From Solanum dulcamara (taxonomy: Eukaryota > Streptophyta > Magnoliopsida > Solanales > Solanaceae): DNA of 64,000 nucleotides. This document shows positions 57,201 to 62,639 of the stretch, piece after piece. Below the pieces are notes generated by a model that saw only the letters and a program-made list of their open reading frames with translations, did no database searches and had not been told where the DNA came from. The stretch is taken from assembly GCF_947179165.1 (NCBI RefSeq), contig NC_077240.1, positions 49,908,501 to 49,972,500 of the forward strand, read 5' to 3'. Position numbers and translations under genes: made by a program. Numbering within the stretch: the first letter of the stretch is position 1; the number at the start of each line of letters is the position of its first letter.

Positions 57201-60200
57201 CTCCATACTTGATTTGCTTGAAATGGCAATTTTGTTTGCTTTCCCTGCTGACAGGTTTCACAAACTTGAGCATTAGAAAGTAAATTCAGGCATATTTTCC
57301 ACTAGCTCCTTTTTCATTTCTGCGATGCTTCTCAGATTGAAGTGACCAAACCTTTTGTTCCATAGGTTTGTACATGTTTTTGAAGTAATAGTGTAAGCCT
57401 GCTTAGTTATTTTCTCCCAATCAACTGAAAACATTTTGTTGCTCATCTTAACACAAAATGATTTTACTCCAAAAGGGTCAGAAACAACACATTCCAGATT
57501 GTTAAGATGCAGAGAATAATCATTTTCAAGCATTTGTTCAACATTCAACAAATTTTGACTCATATAGGTGTCTACAAAACATCAGGAATAGTTTTGACAC
57601 CTGATATTGTTGAGATAGACACTGTACCTCTGCCTTTGACTTCTACAGCCTCACCATTTCCCACTTTTACTTTGGATTTGTAAGTATCATCAAGGAATTT
57701 GAACATTTCAACATCATTGCACAAGTGATGTGTGCAACCACTCTCAAGAAGCCACGAATCAGAGGATTCATTGATTGAAAAGTATGAAACTGCAAAGAGT
57801 TGCTCCTCATGTGCATCTGCAGCTTCTGCTACTTGTGCTTGCAAAGCTCCATAGGCCTTTGTTCTTGATTTGCAAACCTTGGATATGTGCCCCGTCTGCT
57901 TACAGTTGCCACATAGCATCGACCCTCCACCAACAGTACTTCTCTAGATGTGTAGTTTTTTTGCAATGTTTGCATGGAGGGAACTTCTGCTTCACATCTA
58001 CACTATTGTTTCCTCCATCATGCTTGCCCTTGTTCTTTTGGTTGAACTGTTGCTTTCCTTTAGCAAAATTTTGCTTTTGTACAGAGAGCTCTTTCAGTGA
58101 ATTTGTCCCGTCTCATTGTCCTTCTTTGCTCTTGTGCTTGAAGAGCACTCATTAGTTCACCTAATGAGAGTTTGCTCTTGTCCTTGGATTCTTCAAGTAA
58201 GGAAATCTTAGATTCAAACCTCTCAGGAAGAGTCACAAGAACTTTCTCCACAATCTGTTTGTCTGTAAATTCTTCACCAAGAAGTCTAATGTTATTAACA
58301 ATTAAGGAGATTCGATCAGCATACTTACTTTTTGTTTCATCTTCCTGAATATTTAGGGACTCAAACTCTCTTTTCAGGTTCAACGCTTGCATTTAACGTG
58401 TTCTATCACTGCCTTGAAATTCTTATTTCAACTTATCCCAAGCCTCTTTTGCTGTTTTACAAGCCATGATTCTATAGAATGTGGAATCTGCCACAACATT
58501 CTGCATGAACGACTTGGCTTTACATTTCTTTGCCTTCTCTTTGCTGTTGGATTTGATCTGAGCCAAGGTAGGATTTGCTGGTAGAGCAGCAATTGGTTTA
58601 TCTTCCGTCACAGTTTCCCAAAGTTCATAGGCTTACAGAAAAGCTTGCATCTTCACAGACCAAATTTGGTAATTTTCACCGGTGAAAGTGTGGTGGATTT
58701 AAAGGTAGGTTGTTGGATGCCATTTGTGCTGTAAGTTAAAAACTTTTTGGTCCTATAAGATCAACAGAGGCTCTGATACCACTGTTAAAACAGAAACACT
58801 CCAAGAAACTGAATTGAATTATAAAAACAGAGTGAACTTATGAAATTCCAGCCATTTCATTAACTTGCAGAAGTTCTAAATTTATACAAGGAAAAAGCTA
58901 ACCATTTCCTATCTAGTTGCCATTTACAAAGTGGATGAAAAACTGGAAAAATACATGTGCCACTAACAGTCATAAAAGGGCCACTAAGGTGAGAAAATTA
59001 AGCAACTAAAGTTGACTAAGTCTAGCTAGAAAATAGGGAAGCACGAAACTGAAACTAAGTAAAAAAAAGTAAAAAAGAATAAGCTGGAAGTTCAAAAAAT
59101 GCCAATTGTCTAACAGAGCGTTAGAGAGTTGGTGAATCAATTTTATTTTAGAAGTAATCCACAAGTATATAAATCGATGTTTCAGAGGTGATTTCCTTCT
59201 AATCAACTTATCATTTCATTGGAACATCTTTGGCTTATTTCATAAAAAGATATATTTTCCCACTTCGCAATTCAATTATACTGCATTTTTCAAATATTTA
59301 TGCTCAATTATCAGGTGAATTATTCTTGTCTAAGTTTTTTCGATGAAACCACTTCAACCTAAAGAAAATATGTTTTGATTCTCTTCGAAACCAACATTAT
59401 TAACCTTGGAAGGGTTGGTATCATTGGCAAGTTCTAAGTCAAGTGTGCAATTTCATACTTTTGTGTTACAGGTGGTCAACTAGATGAACCTCTTCGGGTC
59501 CTTCCATCCAGCTCGGAATGTGCTGTTGCTGATGTTTCACAACTAGTTGTTCAGCAGAAGACCAAATTGATAATTGAAGAACTAAGTTTGCAAACTGAAG
59601 GTGCTTTCTGAAGTCTGCAACCCCTTGACACCATCTTTTTACTTTAACATTTTCTGCTTTGTGTGATATCTTTCTTGTATGTGGAGGCTCTTAATTGAAC
59701 TAAATATATAGGTGTCACAGGTTCCAGCTGTGCCACTGTCATGTATTAAAAAGGAGAAGACATTGTTAAGATTGCTGATAGAACTAAACTGAGTATTGCT
59801 GATGTTAGAATAGGAATAGGTATAGGTATATACAATCCTACTTAGAATAAGAATAGGAATATGAATAATAATAGGAATAGAAATAGTAAATAGTATCCTA
59901 CTTGGTAAATGATTGTATTGTAGGGTCTATAAATAGGGTCTCTATGTAATAATGTAGATACACAATTCAATAATACTTTTCTCATATATTTCTCACATGG
60001 AATCAGAGCTTCTACGATATTGGTAGAGAATCAAAGAGCTTCCACTGCCGGCGGACGGCTATTACTCATATATGCCACCCGTCTGGCCAATGGTTATGTT
60101 AACAAAAGTGGGGTCAATGATATATGTATGAATCTCATATTCAAGGGAAGAAAATTCAGTCAGACAGGTTACTATACGTCAATTTTCGGTGACTTTCTAG

Positions 60201-62051
60201 GGCTGTTTTGTATCAACCCCATATCTGTCATTGTTTGTGTTGCATCGTGCCATCTTTCCAATGACTACTTTTTTATATTTAATTTGTGCAGCACTGTGCC
60301 ATCTTTTCGGTGACTACTTTTTCATATCCAATTCGTGTAGCACCTTGCCATCTTTCTGGTTACTACTTTCTTATTTGTGTAGGGTCTTGTCATTATTCCA
60401 GCCCTATCCATATAATTTCTCTTTTTGCAGTAGGGTCGTGCCATCAATCCGACCCTACCCATATAATTTTTTTTCGGATTGTGACCACTTTTAGCCATCA
60501 AATCTAATACTCTGACGCATGAGTATGTTCTGACCAGTTTTTCTGTGACTTTGTTGTTTATTGTCGACTCGTCTATTGATTCAAAGATGATCCATATAGT
60601 TTATATCAGGTTTTGAGCACTTTCCGATAACCGCTGCATTATGAAGAAGTCTACATGGAGCAACCATCTAGTTTTGTTGCTCGGGGGGGGGGGGGGAAGA
60701 GGGGGTCTGATGGCCTTATATGTCGATTGTGTAAGTCACTTTATGGTCTGAAACAGTCTTCTCAAGCTTGGTTTGGAATGTTCAATAATGCAATTAAGGA
60801 ATTTATCACTCTGTTTTATATCGAAATTATGCATCAAATCCAGTATTTCATGCGAAGACCAAACACATTGTGATTGACTAGCATTATGCATCAAATTTAG
60901 TATTTCATGAGAAGACTGAGCACATTGAGATTGACTGTCAATTTTGTGAAGTCGAGTGATCAACTTGCAGATATCTCACCAAGCTCCTCATCGGTCCTCG
61001 TATTAATTACATTTGTAACAAGCTAGGTACATATGACTTGTATGCACTAGCTTGAGGGGGAGTTTTAGAACAAGAATATGAATAGTAATAGGAATAGAAA
61101 TAGTAAATAGTAATTCTACATGGTAAAAGAATGCATTATAGTGTCTATAAATAGGGTCTCTGTGTAATAATGTAGATACACAATTCAATAATTTTCTCCT
61201 ATAAGGAACTGTATAATTTCTTAATGCATTACTGCAAAAGTAGTCACGGAGAACAGTTCAGTGGACAAAGCAAAACACTGTTTTCTAAAGTAATATCTTA
61301 TAGGTTTGATGAATAATGCGCCACACTATCAAGTTGGGAATTGCAATGTGTCTCTACATCTTTGCGCAACAACTTAGAACAGGGTTCTCTGGACCCTGCG
61401 CATAGAGGGAGCTTTAGTGCACCGGGCTGCCCTTTAACTTAGAACATGGTTGCATGAGGCTTTCTTTAGTAGGTTCTATATCATTGCGGTCAAGATAGTG
61501 GAATTTCTATATATGGACAACCTGTTTAGTTGGTCTCATCAAGTTGAAATCACATTAATTCTTTAGAACTAAAGAGCTGCATTTCTTCCAACTCAATCTC
61601 CTCGAAAGTGATGCATATTGGTTCCGGCTTTAGTCTTTACAACTTAAACAACACGGTCATATAAGCATATTATTCACTTTGTGTTTCTTCCAAATTATCA
61701 TCAGCATCAGTTGTTTATTCGTATTATGTAATGTGTTGATCATTATTTGACCACTTATCTTCAGAGGCAGACACAAATGCAAAAAGACACAGATACTCGA
61801 CTGCACCCAACACATATTCCCTTATCAGGGATCGTTGTCCTGCTGCCTCATCTGCTGCTTCAGATTCAACTGATGCAGCTGCTGAGTCTGCTGATTCTGG
61901 TACACATGCTGGGACCAGTATTTTTTCAAGTGAGAAGATTTTCATTTTTCCCCAGAATGCAAACATGGAGCTTCCTAGTGGTGCTTCTGTTTTGCCTTGC
62001 AGCGATGAAAAATGGGTTGCTGCTAGCTTAGAGTTGAATCGAAATCACTAA
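30022..62051 (+). CDS. DRB4-like protein with three dsRNA-binding domains (6 exons)
   Basis: Six exons join with matching phases (1,1,0,1,1) into 1,284 nt, 427 residues, ending TAA at 62,049. dsRBD1 is residues 1-69 (GPDHNPCF loop, [10 protein letters not shown] helix), dsRBD2 140-210 ([21 protein letters not shown]), and dsRBD3 220-288 ([21 protein letters not shown]). A Ser/Ala-rich tail ends [15 protein letters not shown]. dsRBD2 and 3 resemble the two domains of Arabidopsis DRB4, a Dicer-like-4 partner in siRNA production and antiviral silencing. dsRBD1 is extra and has lost the KKxxK-type basic patch at the helix start. All introns are GT-AG; 1, 2, 4 and 5 are 8.7, 3.5, 16.0 and 2.2 kb and packed with transposons. 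The DRB family is certain; equating it with DRB4 is inference. Confidence 0.9.
30838..31010 (-). mobile_element. RTE/TS-SINE 3' tail fragment
   Basis: Starts with CAA repeats and 'catatccggtataatcctac', then 'gtagaccttacc' and 'aaagaggctac', the shared 3' tail of Solanaceae RTE LINEs and TS SINEs in minus orientation. The head is not recognisable. Confidence 0.65.
31445..31640 (+). pseudogene. RTE LINE endonuclease start fragment
   Basis: Plus-strand residues [20 protein letters not shown] and [11 protein letters not shown] match the APE N-terminus of plant RTE elements (catalytic Glu in LQE retained). The preceding codons carry stops in place of the usual W(N)IGTLTGK start. It breaks off near 31,640, where L1 sequence begins. 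Confidence 0.7.
31745..32440 (+). mobile_element. L1 LINE 3' end fragment
   Basis: Plus-strand zf-RVT-type sequence with stops: [31 protein letters not shown], then [20 protein letters not shown] in an open stretch to 32,331. The 3' UTR runs to an A-rich end near 32,430. It belongs to the L1 subfamily without a terminal RNase H, unlike the big L1 upstream. Same subfamily as 35,560-36,140. Confidence 0.75.
33165..33870. mobile_element. Mutator-like non-autonomous element
   Basis: A 706-bp insertion flanked by a perfect 9-bp duplication AAAATTATA (33,156-33,164 and 33,871-33,879), the length typical of MULEs. The termini are imperfect inverted repeats of about 40 bases, sharing GG...AAAAACTA and ACTATTTA blocks. 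The interior is not coding and is dominated by five AT-rich palindromic units. G/C-rich 'gttcgcgcgcgtcat' segments lie near both ends of the array. Confidence 0.72.
33300..33720. repeat. Palindromic minisatellite in the MULE
   Basis: Five units, each centred on GTATATATATAC (about 33,347, 33,430, 33,518, 33,601, 33,685) and spaced 83-90 bases. Each centre is flanked by complementary TTGATAC(C/T)ATC and GATAGTATCA arms, giving stems of up to 20 pairs. Between them lies 'gaaaaaacactgcagtgaaaaacactgc'-type spacer, itself partly palindromic (CACTGCAGTG). Confidence 0.8.
33880..34310 (-). repeat. Tandem leader repeats of copia 1
   Basis: Seven to eight diverged units of about 55 bases built from 'agatatgagaaagtagtcacc' and 'gatggcacggtgctacac' variants. 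The same repeat occurs in the opposite orientation in the leader of copia 2 (60,180-60,480), so it belongs to this copia family. Confidence 0.7.
34437..34613 (-). repeat. 5' LTR of copia 1
   Basis: It starts TGTGAGAAATATAGG and ends TATTCTAACA in plus orientation (177 bp), with a primer site next to it on the left. On the minus strand it carries TCTATAAATAGGG, a likely TATA box. It closely resembles 59,803-59,997. Confidence 0.8.
34640..35340 (-). pseudogene. L1 ORF1-like fragment
   Basis: A minus-strand open stretch (35,187-34,819) with [20 protein letters not shown] and [20 protein letters not shown], a segment I associate with the ORF1 N-terminus of Solanaceae L1 elements. The upstream residues ([18 protein letters not shown]) continue to about 35,330 with breaks. 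It faces an L1 3' end on the plus strand at 35,560, suggesting a 5'-inverted L1 insertion. Confidence 0.5.
35560..36140 (+). mobile_element. L1 LINE 3' end fragment
   Basis: Plus-strand, broken zf-RVT-type coding ([27 protein letters not shown], then [19 protein letters not shown] after frame correction) and the 3' UTR ending 'gtgaatacaaaattacccttatc'. Close relative of 31,745-32,440. Confidence 0.7.
36340..36870 (+). mobile_element. L1 LINE 3' end fragment
   Basis: Plus-strand remnants [28 protein letters not shown] and [13 protein letters not shown] are the zf-RVT and C-terminal segments of plant L1 ORF2, with many stops. It is a third copy of the same type within 5 kb, though more diverged. 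Confidence 0.7.
36880..37597 (+). mobile_element. RTE LINE fragment, internally deleted
   Basis: Plus-strand residues [20 protein letters not shown] (endonuclease) and [13 protein letters not shown] sequence pass at about 37,170 directly into [17 protein letters not shown] (C-terminal part). The RT domain is therefore lost. The frame has many stops. Its probable 3' end is at 38,300-38,470, separated by a foldback element. Confidence 0.65.
37598..38302. mobile_element. Foldback MITE-like insertion
   Basis: A 700-bp AT-rich segment whose two halves look roughly inverted (left 'taaaagttggtcaaacctgcttttaagc', right 'gcttttaagctcttattactta...gacccaaatgggctctta'). It interrupts the RTE between its coding end and its tail. 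I could not fix the target duplication. It could be a non-autonomous hAT-type element. Confidence 0.4.
38303..38470 (+). mobile_element. RTE LINE 3' tail
   Basis: 'gtgaagattcatatagacaacctcgacttg' and 'tgggattgaggtgtagttattgtta' are the terminal sequence of plant RTE elements, likely belonging to 36,880-37,597. Confidence 0.6.
38560..38695 (-). mobile_element. AU-like SINE remnant
   Basis: On the minus strand, 'ggaggtcgagggttcaagc' (box B-like), 'ctcttgaaaaaatgcaaggta' and a final 'ttttactgcaccgg' follow the order of the AU/TS SINE sequence. Diverged; no clear duplication. Confidence 0.5.
39006..39143 (+). CDS. DRB-like gene exon 2 (linker)
   Basis: Preceded by TTGTGCAG and followed by GTTAGA, phase 1 on both sides, 138 nt. 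It encodes residues 93-138, a polar linker ([20 protein letters not shown]) between dsRBD1 and dsRBD2 without a known domain. Because 138 is a multiple of three, skipping it would keep the frame. Confidence 0.82.
39244..40262 (+). mobile_element. RTE LINE RT fragment
   Basis: A plus-strand RT domain: [40 protein letters not shown], stop at 39,603, then [20 protein letters not shown] with the FADD active site intact. The C-terminal part to about 40,240 is broken ([18 protein letters not shown]). It ends in GTTGTTGTTA. It is better preserved than the copy at 14,382-15,011. Confidence 0.85.
40263..41000 (+). repeat. Gypsy-type LTR fragment
   Basis: Non-coding sequence ending GGGTGTTACA at 41,000, the usual 3' end of Solanaceae gypsy LTRs. 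It holds the 'ggactccatagatgaaaag...cccacataac' motif shared with 13,130-13,200 and, inverted, with 270-330. The 5' border and TSD were not found. Confidence 0.5.
41001..41700. other. Intron 2 sequence without recognised features
   Basis: AT-rich, no ORF of interest and no repeat that I recognise. Confidence 0.3.
41720..42330 (-). mobile_element. L1 LINE 3' end fragment (minus)
   Basis: Minus-strand remnants [36 protein letters not shown] and LLYFWCK are the zf-RVT and C-terminal region of L1 ORF2, followed by the 3' UTR toward 41,720. Several stops and frameshifts. Confidence 0.65.
42626..42861 (+). CDS. DRB-like gene exon 3 (dsRBD2)
   Basis: Acceptor TGTTGCAG, donor GTTAGT; entry phase 1, exit phase 0; 236 nt. 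It encodes residues 139-217, a complete ds[23 protein letters not shown], loop GPPHTRRF, and helix 2 [17 protein letters not shown]. This domain most resembles the first dsRBD of DRB-family proteins. Confidence 0.93.
42862..43251 (+). other. Intron 3 (390 bp)
   Basis: Donor GTTAGT, acceptor AACATCAG. A competing AG at 43,241 would put a TGA in frame, so 43,252 is the supported exon start. This is the only intron without a recognisable transposon. Confidence 0.85.
43252..43468 (+). CDS. DRB-like gene exon 4 (dsRBD3)
   Basis: 217 nt, phase 0 to phase 1, donor GTAAGG. It encodes residues 218-289, a ds[23 protein letters not shown], loop GPPHAPVF, and helix 2 [17 protein letters not shown] with the Lys pair intact, so probably the best RNA binder of the three. 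Confidence 0.93.
44470..44892 (-). pseudogene. Copia gag with zinc knuckle
   Basis: A 140-residue open stretch containing the nucleocapsid CCHC motif [14 protein letters not shown] and the downstream YSLHGRPP typical of copia gag. The start of gag lies across a frame break toward 44,980. Confidence 0.75.
44991..45129 (-). repeat. 5' LTR of the truncated copia
   Basis: 139 bp, TGTCAGGAAT to TTCTAACA in plus orientation (TGTTAGAA...CTGACA on the minus strand), next to a Met-tRNA primer site. Confidence 0.75.
45243..45421 (-). repeat. 3' LTR of the composite copia
   Basis: The minus-strand start TGTTTGATTC follows the polypurine tract directly. The block 'aatagtaggtagcttaattta' is shared with the other LTR at about 52,830. 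About 179 bp. Confidence 0.7.
45678..47999 (+). mobile_element. Solo gypsy LTR (2.3 kb)
   Basis: Starts TGTGATGTCACTCCCCGAG and ends TTCGGGGTGTTACA, flanked by TAAGG (45,673-45,677) and CAAGG (48,000-48,004), a 5-bp duplication with one transition. No coding sequence. It differs in sequence from LTRs A-C. Confidence 0.75.
47395..47915. repeat. Repeats of a 'ctacgggtcgtag' motif
   Basis: About ten variants of the semi-palindromic block (tctacgggtcgtaga, cctacggaccata, tctacgacccgtag) cluster in the last 600 bases of the solo LTR, on both strands. Confidence 0.65.
49367..51356 (-). repeat. Six-copy 331-bp tandem array from copia RNase H
   Basis: The block starting at 'actttgtgacgatgtctcc' recurs with its marker 'tgtctcc' at 49,381, 49,713, 50,044, 50,375, 50,707 and 51,038, a period of 331-332 bases. 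The copies are nearly identical; I noticed only a few substitutions and T-run length changes. Translated on the minus strand, each copy is the C-terminal RNase H segment of the host copia ([39 protein letters not shown]), with stops. Units join at 'gctgcctacacta|actttgtgacg'. It is a local amplification within the element, not a protein-coding repeat. Confidence 0.92.
51357..52458 (-). pseudogene. Decayed copia internal region
   Basis: Minus-strand traces: the primer site at 52,447-52,458, a leader/gag-like zone to about 51,960 with only short ORFs, then RT-RNase H residues near 51,600-51,400 ([15 protein letters not shown]). Most of gag, integrase and RT is deleted. Confidence 0.55.
52459..52883 (-). 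repeat. 5' LTR of the composite copia, split by an RTE tail
   Basis: Starts TGTGAGAAAG next to the primer site and ends GATTCTAACG (degenerate TGTTAGAATC on the minus strand). Without the 227-bp insert and duplication it is about 198 bp, close to the 3' LTR. Confidence 0.7.
52545..52756 (+). mobile_element. 5'-truncated RTE 3'-end insertion
   Basis: Plus-strand RTE tail: 'cttgagccgggggtctatc', 'ctacctcacttctaaggtag', 'tgtgggactacactgggta' and four to five TTG repeats. A 15-bp duplication TAGCT(A/T)TTGGGGTTT flanks it (52,530-52,544 and 52,757-52,771). It could also be called a TS-SINE tail, but no tRNA head is present. Confidence 0.8.
52889..54220. other. Intron 4 sequence without recognised elements
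   Basis: AT-rich; a short CA repeat lies at 53,212-53,228. Two near-identical blocks with 'aaaaatgatagttg(c/t)atcatttt' occur at about 53,766 and 53,861, a small local duplication. No coding sequence. Confidence 0.35.
54229..54400 (-). mobile_element. TS-type SINE
   Basis: Minus orientation: CAA repeats, 'catacttggtgtaattccac', 'gtacgcagaccttacccct', 'gagatagagagattat' and a 'ggcggttcgaaaaaagaaacc' head. Flanked by CTAAGTTG (54,221-54,228 and 54,401-54,408). Confidence 0.7.
54504..54836 (-). repeat. 3' LTR of the full-length copia
   Basis: TGTTAAAACAG to TTGTTCAACA in plus orientation. The pol frame ends in it: GAG TGT TGA runs from the polypurine-like AAGGAAGAG into the first bases of the LTR. 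Confidence 0.9.
54831..56420 (-). pseudogene. Copia RT and RNase H, frameshifted
   Basis: Reading leftward: [37 protein letters not shown] and [17 protein letters not shown]. The intact active site [10 protein letters not shown] follows at 55,760, then a frameshift near 55,680. After that come GYSDSDWGG (RNase H, 55,310), a stop in place of AEAEY at about 55,187, and the end [21 protein letters not shown] and RNase H make cDNA in the virus-like particle. Five open pieces in different frames show decay. Confidence 0.9.
56365..57563 (-). pseudogene. Copia integrase, broken by stops
   Basis: GAG-pre-integrase zone ([15 protein letters not shown] of the zinc finger), [14 protein letters not shown], then catalytic core residues in LIHTDVCG (D), [17 protein letters not shown] (D) and [19 protein letters not shown] (E), followed by the [13 protein letters not shown] region (GNKPSVHH). 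Stops near 57,270 and 56,976; otherwise the DDE residues are all present. Confidence 0.9.
57572..57919 (-). pseudogene. Copia zinc knuckle and protease
   Basis: [14 protein letters not shown] is a CCHC knuckle. [10 protein letters not shown] is the protease site, where the usual catalytic DSG is ESG, a change expected to disable it. It ends at a stop within TIPDVL(Y). Upstream and downstream frames continue the polyprotein. Confidence 0.88.
57920..58717 (-). pseudogene. Copia gag, broken
   Basis: Begins at ATG (58,717 leftward, MASNNLP). After a frameshift it reads [15 protein letters not shown], then [45 protein letters not shown] and [20 protein letters not shown], the standard gag capsid order of Ty1/copia elements (UBN2/Retrotran_gag type). 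Stops at about 58,423, 58,394 and 58,060. Confidence 0.85.
58783..59115 (-). repeat. 5' LTR of the full-length copia
   Basis: TGTTAAAACAG to TTGTCTAACA in plus orientation, followed by the duplication GAGCG at 59,116-59,120. On its left it abuts the primer site. Confidence 0.9.
59472..59600 (+). CDS. DRB-like gene exon 5
   Basis: 129 nt, acceptor TGTTACAG, donor GTGCTT, phase 1 on both sides. It encodes residues 290-332, a region without a known fold containing [19 protein letters not shown], probably a short helix. The donor GTGCTT is weak, which could favour alternative 3' ends. Confidence 0.82.
59803..59997 (+). repeat. 5' LTR of copia 2
   Basis: TGTTAGAATAGGAATAGG to TTTCTCACA, 195 bp, with a TATA box-like TCTATAAATAGGG at about 59,930. 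The primer site follows directly. Confidence 0.85.
60180..60480 (+). repeat. Tandem leader repeats of copia 2
   Basis: Five to six diverged units of about 50 bases with 'gtgcagcactgtgccatctt' and 'ggtgactactttttcatat' cores, ending in 'agggtcgtgccatc...ccctacccatataattt'. It is the reverse complement of the array at 33,880-34,310. Confidence 0.7.
61063..61204 (+). repeat. 3' LTR of copia 2, incomplete
   Basis: Aligns with the 5' LTR up to 'caattcaataattttctcct'. The last 15 or so bases and the target duplication are lost. Confidence 0.7.
61382..61435 (+). mobile_element. 5'-truncated AU-SINE fragment
   Basis: 54 bases containing 'ggaccctgcgcatagaggga' and 'gctttagtgcaccgggctgc', the 3' end of the AU/TS SINE. 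A perfect 11-bp duplication AACTTAGAACA flanks it (61,371-61,381 and 61,436-61,446), so it inserted already truncated. Confidence 0.82.
61765..62051 (+). CDS. DRB-like gene exon 6 (C-terminus)
   Basis: Acceptor TATCTTCAG, enters in phase 1 and ends TAA at 62,049-62,051; 287 nt, residues 333-427. It encodes a short basic patch (NAKRHRYS), a Ser/Ala/Asp-rich low-complexity stretch ([19 protein letters not shown]), and a final [15 protein letters not shown]. The exact agreement of phase and total length supports it as the last exon. Confidence 0.85.
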
Positions 62052-62330
62052 CTGCAGAAACCCACCTCTGTGATGCTGTTTGATGAATCTTATCTTGATG
62101 ATAAAGTTCAATTCCGATAATTCTCTACTGGTACTACTAAATGTGTAATAGAAACCTGTGGCCTAGATACAGAAAGTTAATCTATGCTATATTCTCTGAG
62201 TAAGTACTATGTTGTTATCCTTATTATGAAAATTGACATTCCGTAGCATTTGTGAGAAGGAAGCCTAATGTTGGTGTACGAAGCAAGATTAAACAAGGAC
62301 ACTGCTGTTGTATCTTTTGTTAAATCTCTT
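62052..62330 (+). other. Probable 3' UTR of the DRB-like gene
   Basis: AT-rich unique sequence after the stop codon. No strict AATAAA occurs; 'aatgtgtaatag' near 62,139 and 'aatgttggtg' near 62,268 are weak candidates for plant-type polyadenylation elements. The end is a guess. Confidence 0.4.
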
Positions 62331-62639
62331 TAGCCCGATGTCTCATGTGGCTAGGGGGTTCAAATTGTTGCTTTTGAATCTATCTGCTAGATCAATTTGG
62401 GTATCATGCACATACTTGTGTTTCGGTCTAAAAGAGTGCTATTGATCAAATGATAGTTACTTCAATAGTTGAAACATCAACGGTTTTTGAGGAAATTTCA
62501 TATATAGATATAATTTTGACCATAATTATCAGTAGTAGTTATAGTTTGTCTAATTACGATTCTTAGAAATTTTGGAGCCATGTGTTTTTCAAATTTCTTG
62601 TATTTGTTAGCTCAATTTTATTGTATTTGTTCACTTAGT

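Larger units (their letters stand above)
54504..59115 (-). mobile_element. Full-length Ty1/copia retrotransposon, 4.6 kb
   Basis: Two 333-bp LTRs (54,504-54,836 and 58,783-59,115), a perfect 5-bp duplication GAGCG on both sides, and a primer site TGGTATCAGAGCC beside the right LTR. All domains are in copia order on the minus strand: gag, protease, integrase, RT, RNase H. By eye the LTRs differ at roughly 25-30 of 333 sites, so it is not recent. Several frameshifts and stops make it non-autonomous. It lies in intron 4, antisense to the DRB-like gene. Confidence 0.93.
43469..59471 (+). other. Intron 4 (16.0 kb), transposon-filled
   Basis: Donor GTAAGG, acceptor TGTTACAG; phase 1. It holds three copia elements all in minus orientation, a solo gypsy LTR and SINE/RTE tails. 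Between 43,469 and 44,054 and from 59,121 to 59,471 no repeat was recognised. Confidence 0.85.
59803..61204 (+). mobile_element. Copia element 2 (plus), internally deleted
   Basis: The 5' LTR (59,803-59,997) is followed by a primer site TGGAATCAGAGC. Next come a leader with tandem repeats (60,180-60,480), an RT scrap ([11 protein letters not shown] interrupted by 13 G residues, then [16 protein letters not shown]), a pol end near 60,960, and a polypurine tract (TTGAGGGGGAG). The 3' LTR (61,063-61,204) starts TTTTAG instead of TGTTAG and is shortened. It is the same family as copia 1 in intron 1 but in the opposite orientation. Confidence 0.82.
59601..61764 (+). other. Intron 5 (2.2 kb)
   Basis: Donor GTGCTT, acceptor TATCTTCAG. 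It contains copia 2 and a SINE fragment. A possible unused exon lies at 59,712-59,793. Confidence 0.8.

Noticed and set aside
60655..60873. A host gene around [10 protein letters not shown]
   Set aside because: The residues are the copia RT signature and the LTRs on either side define a retrotransposon.
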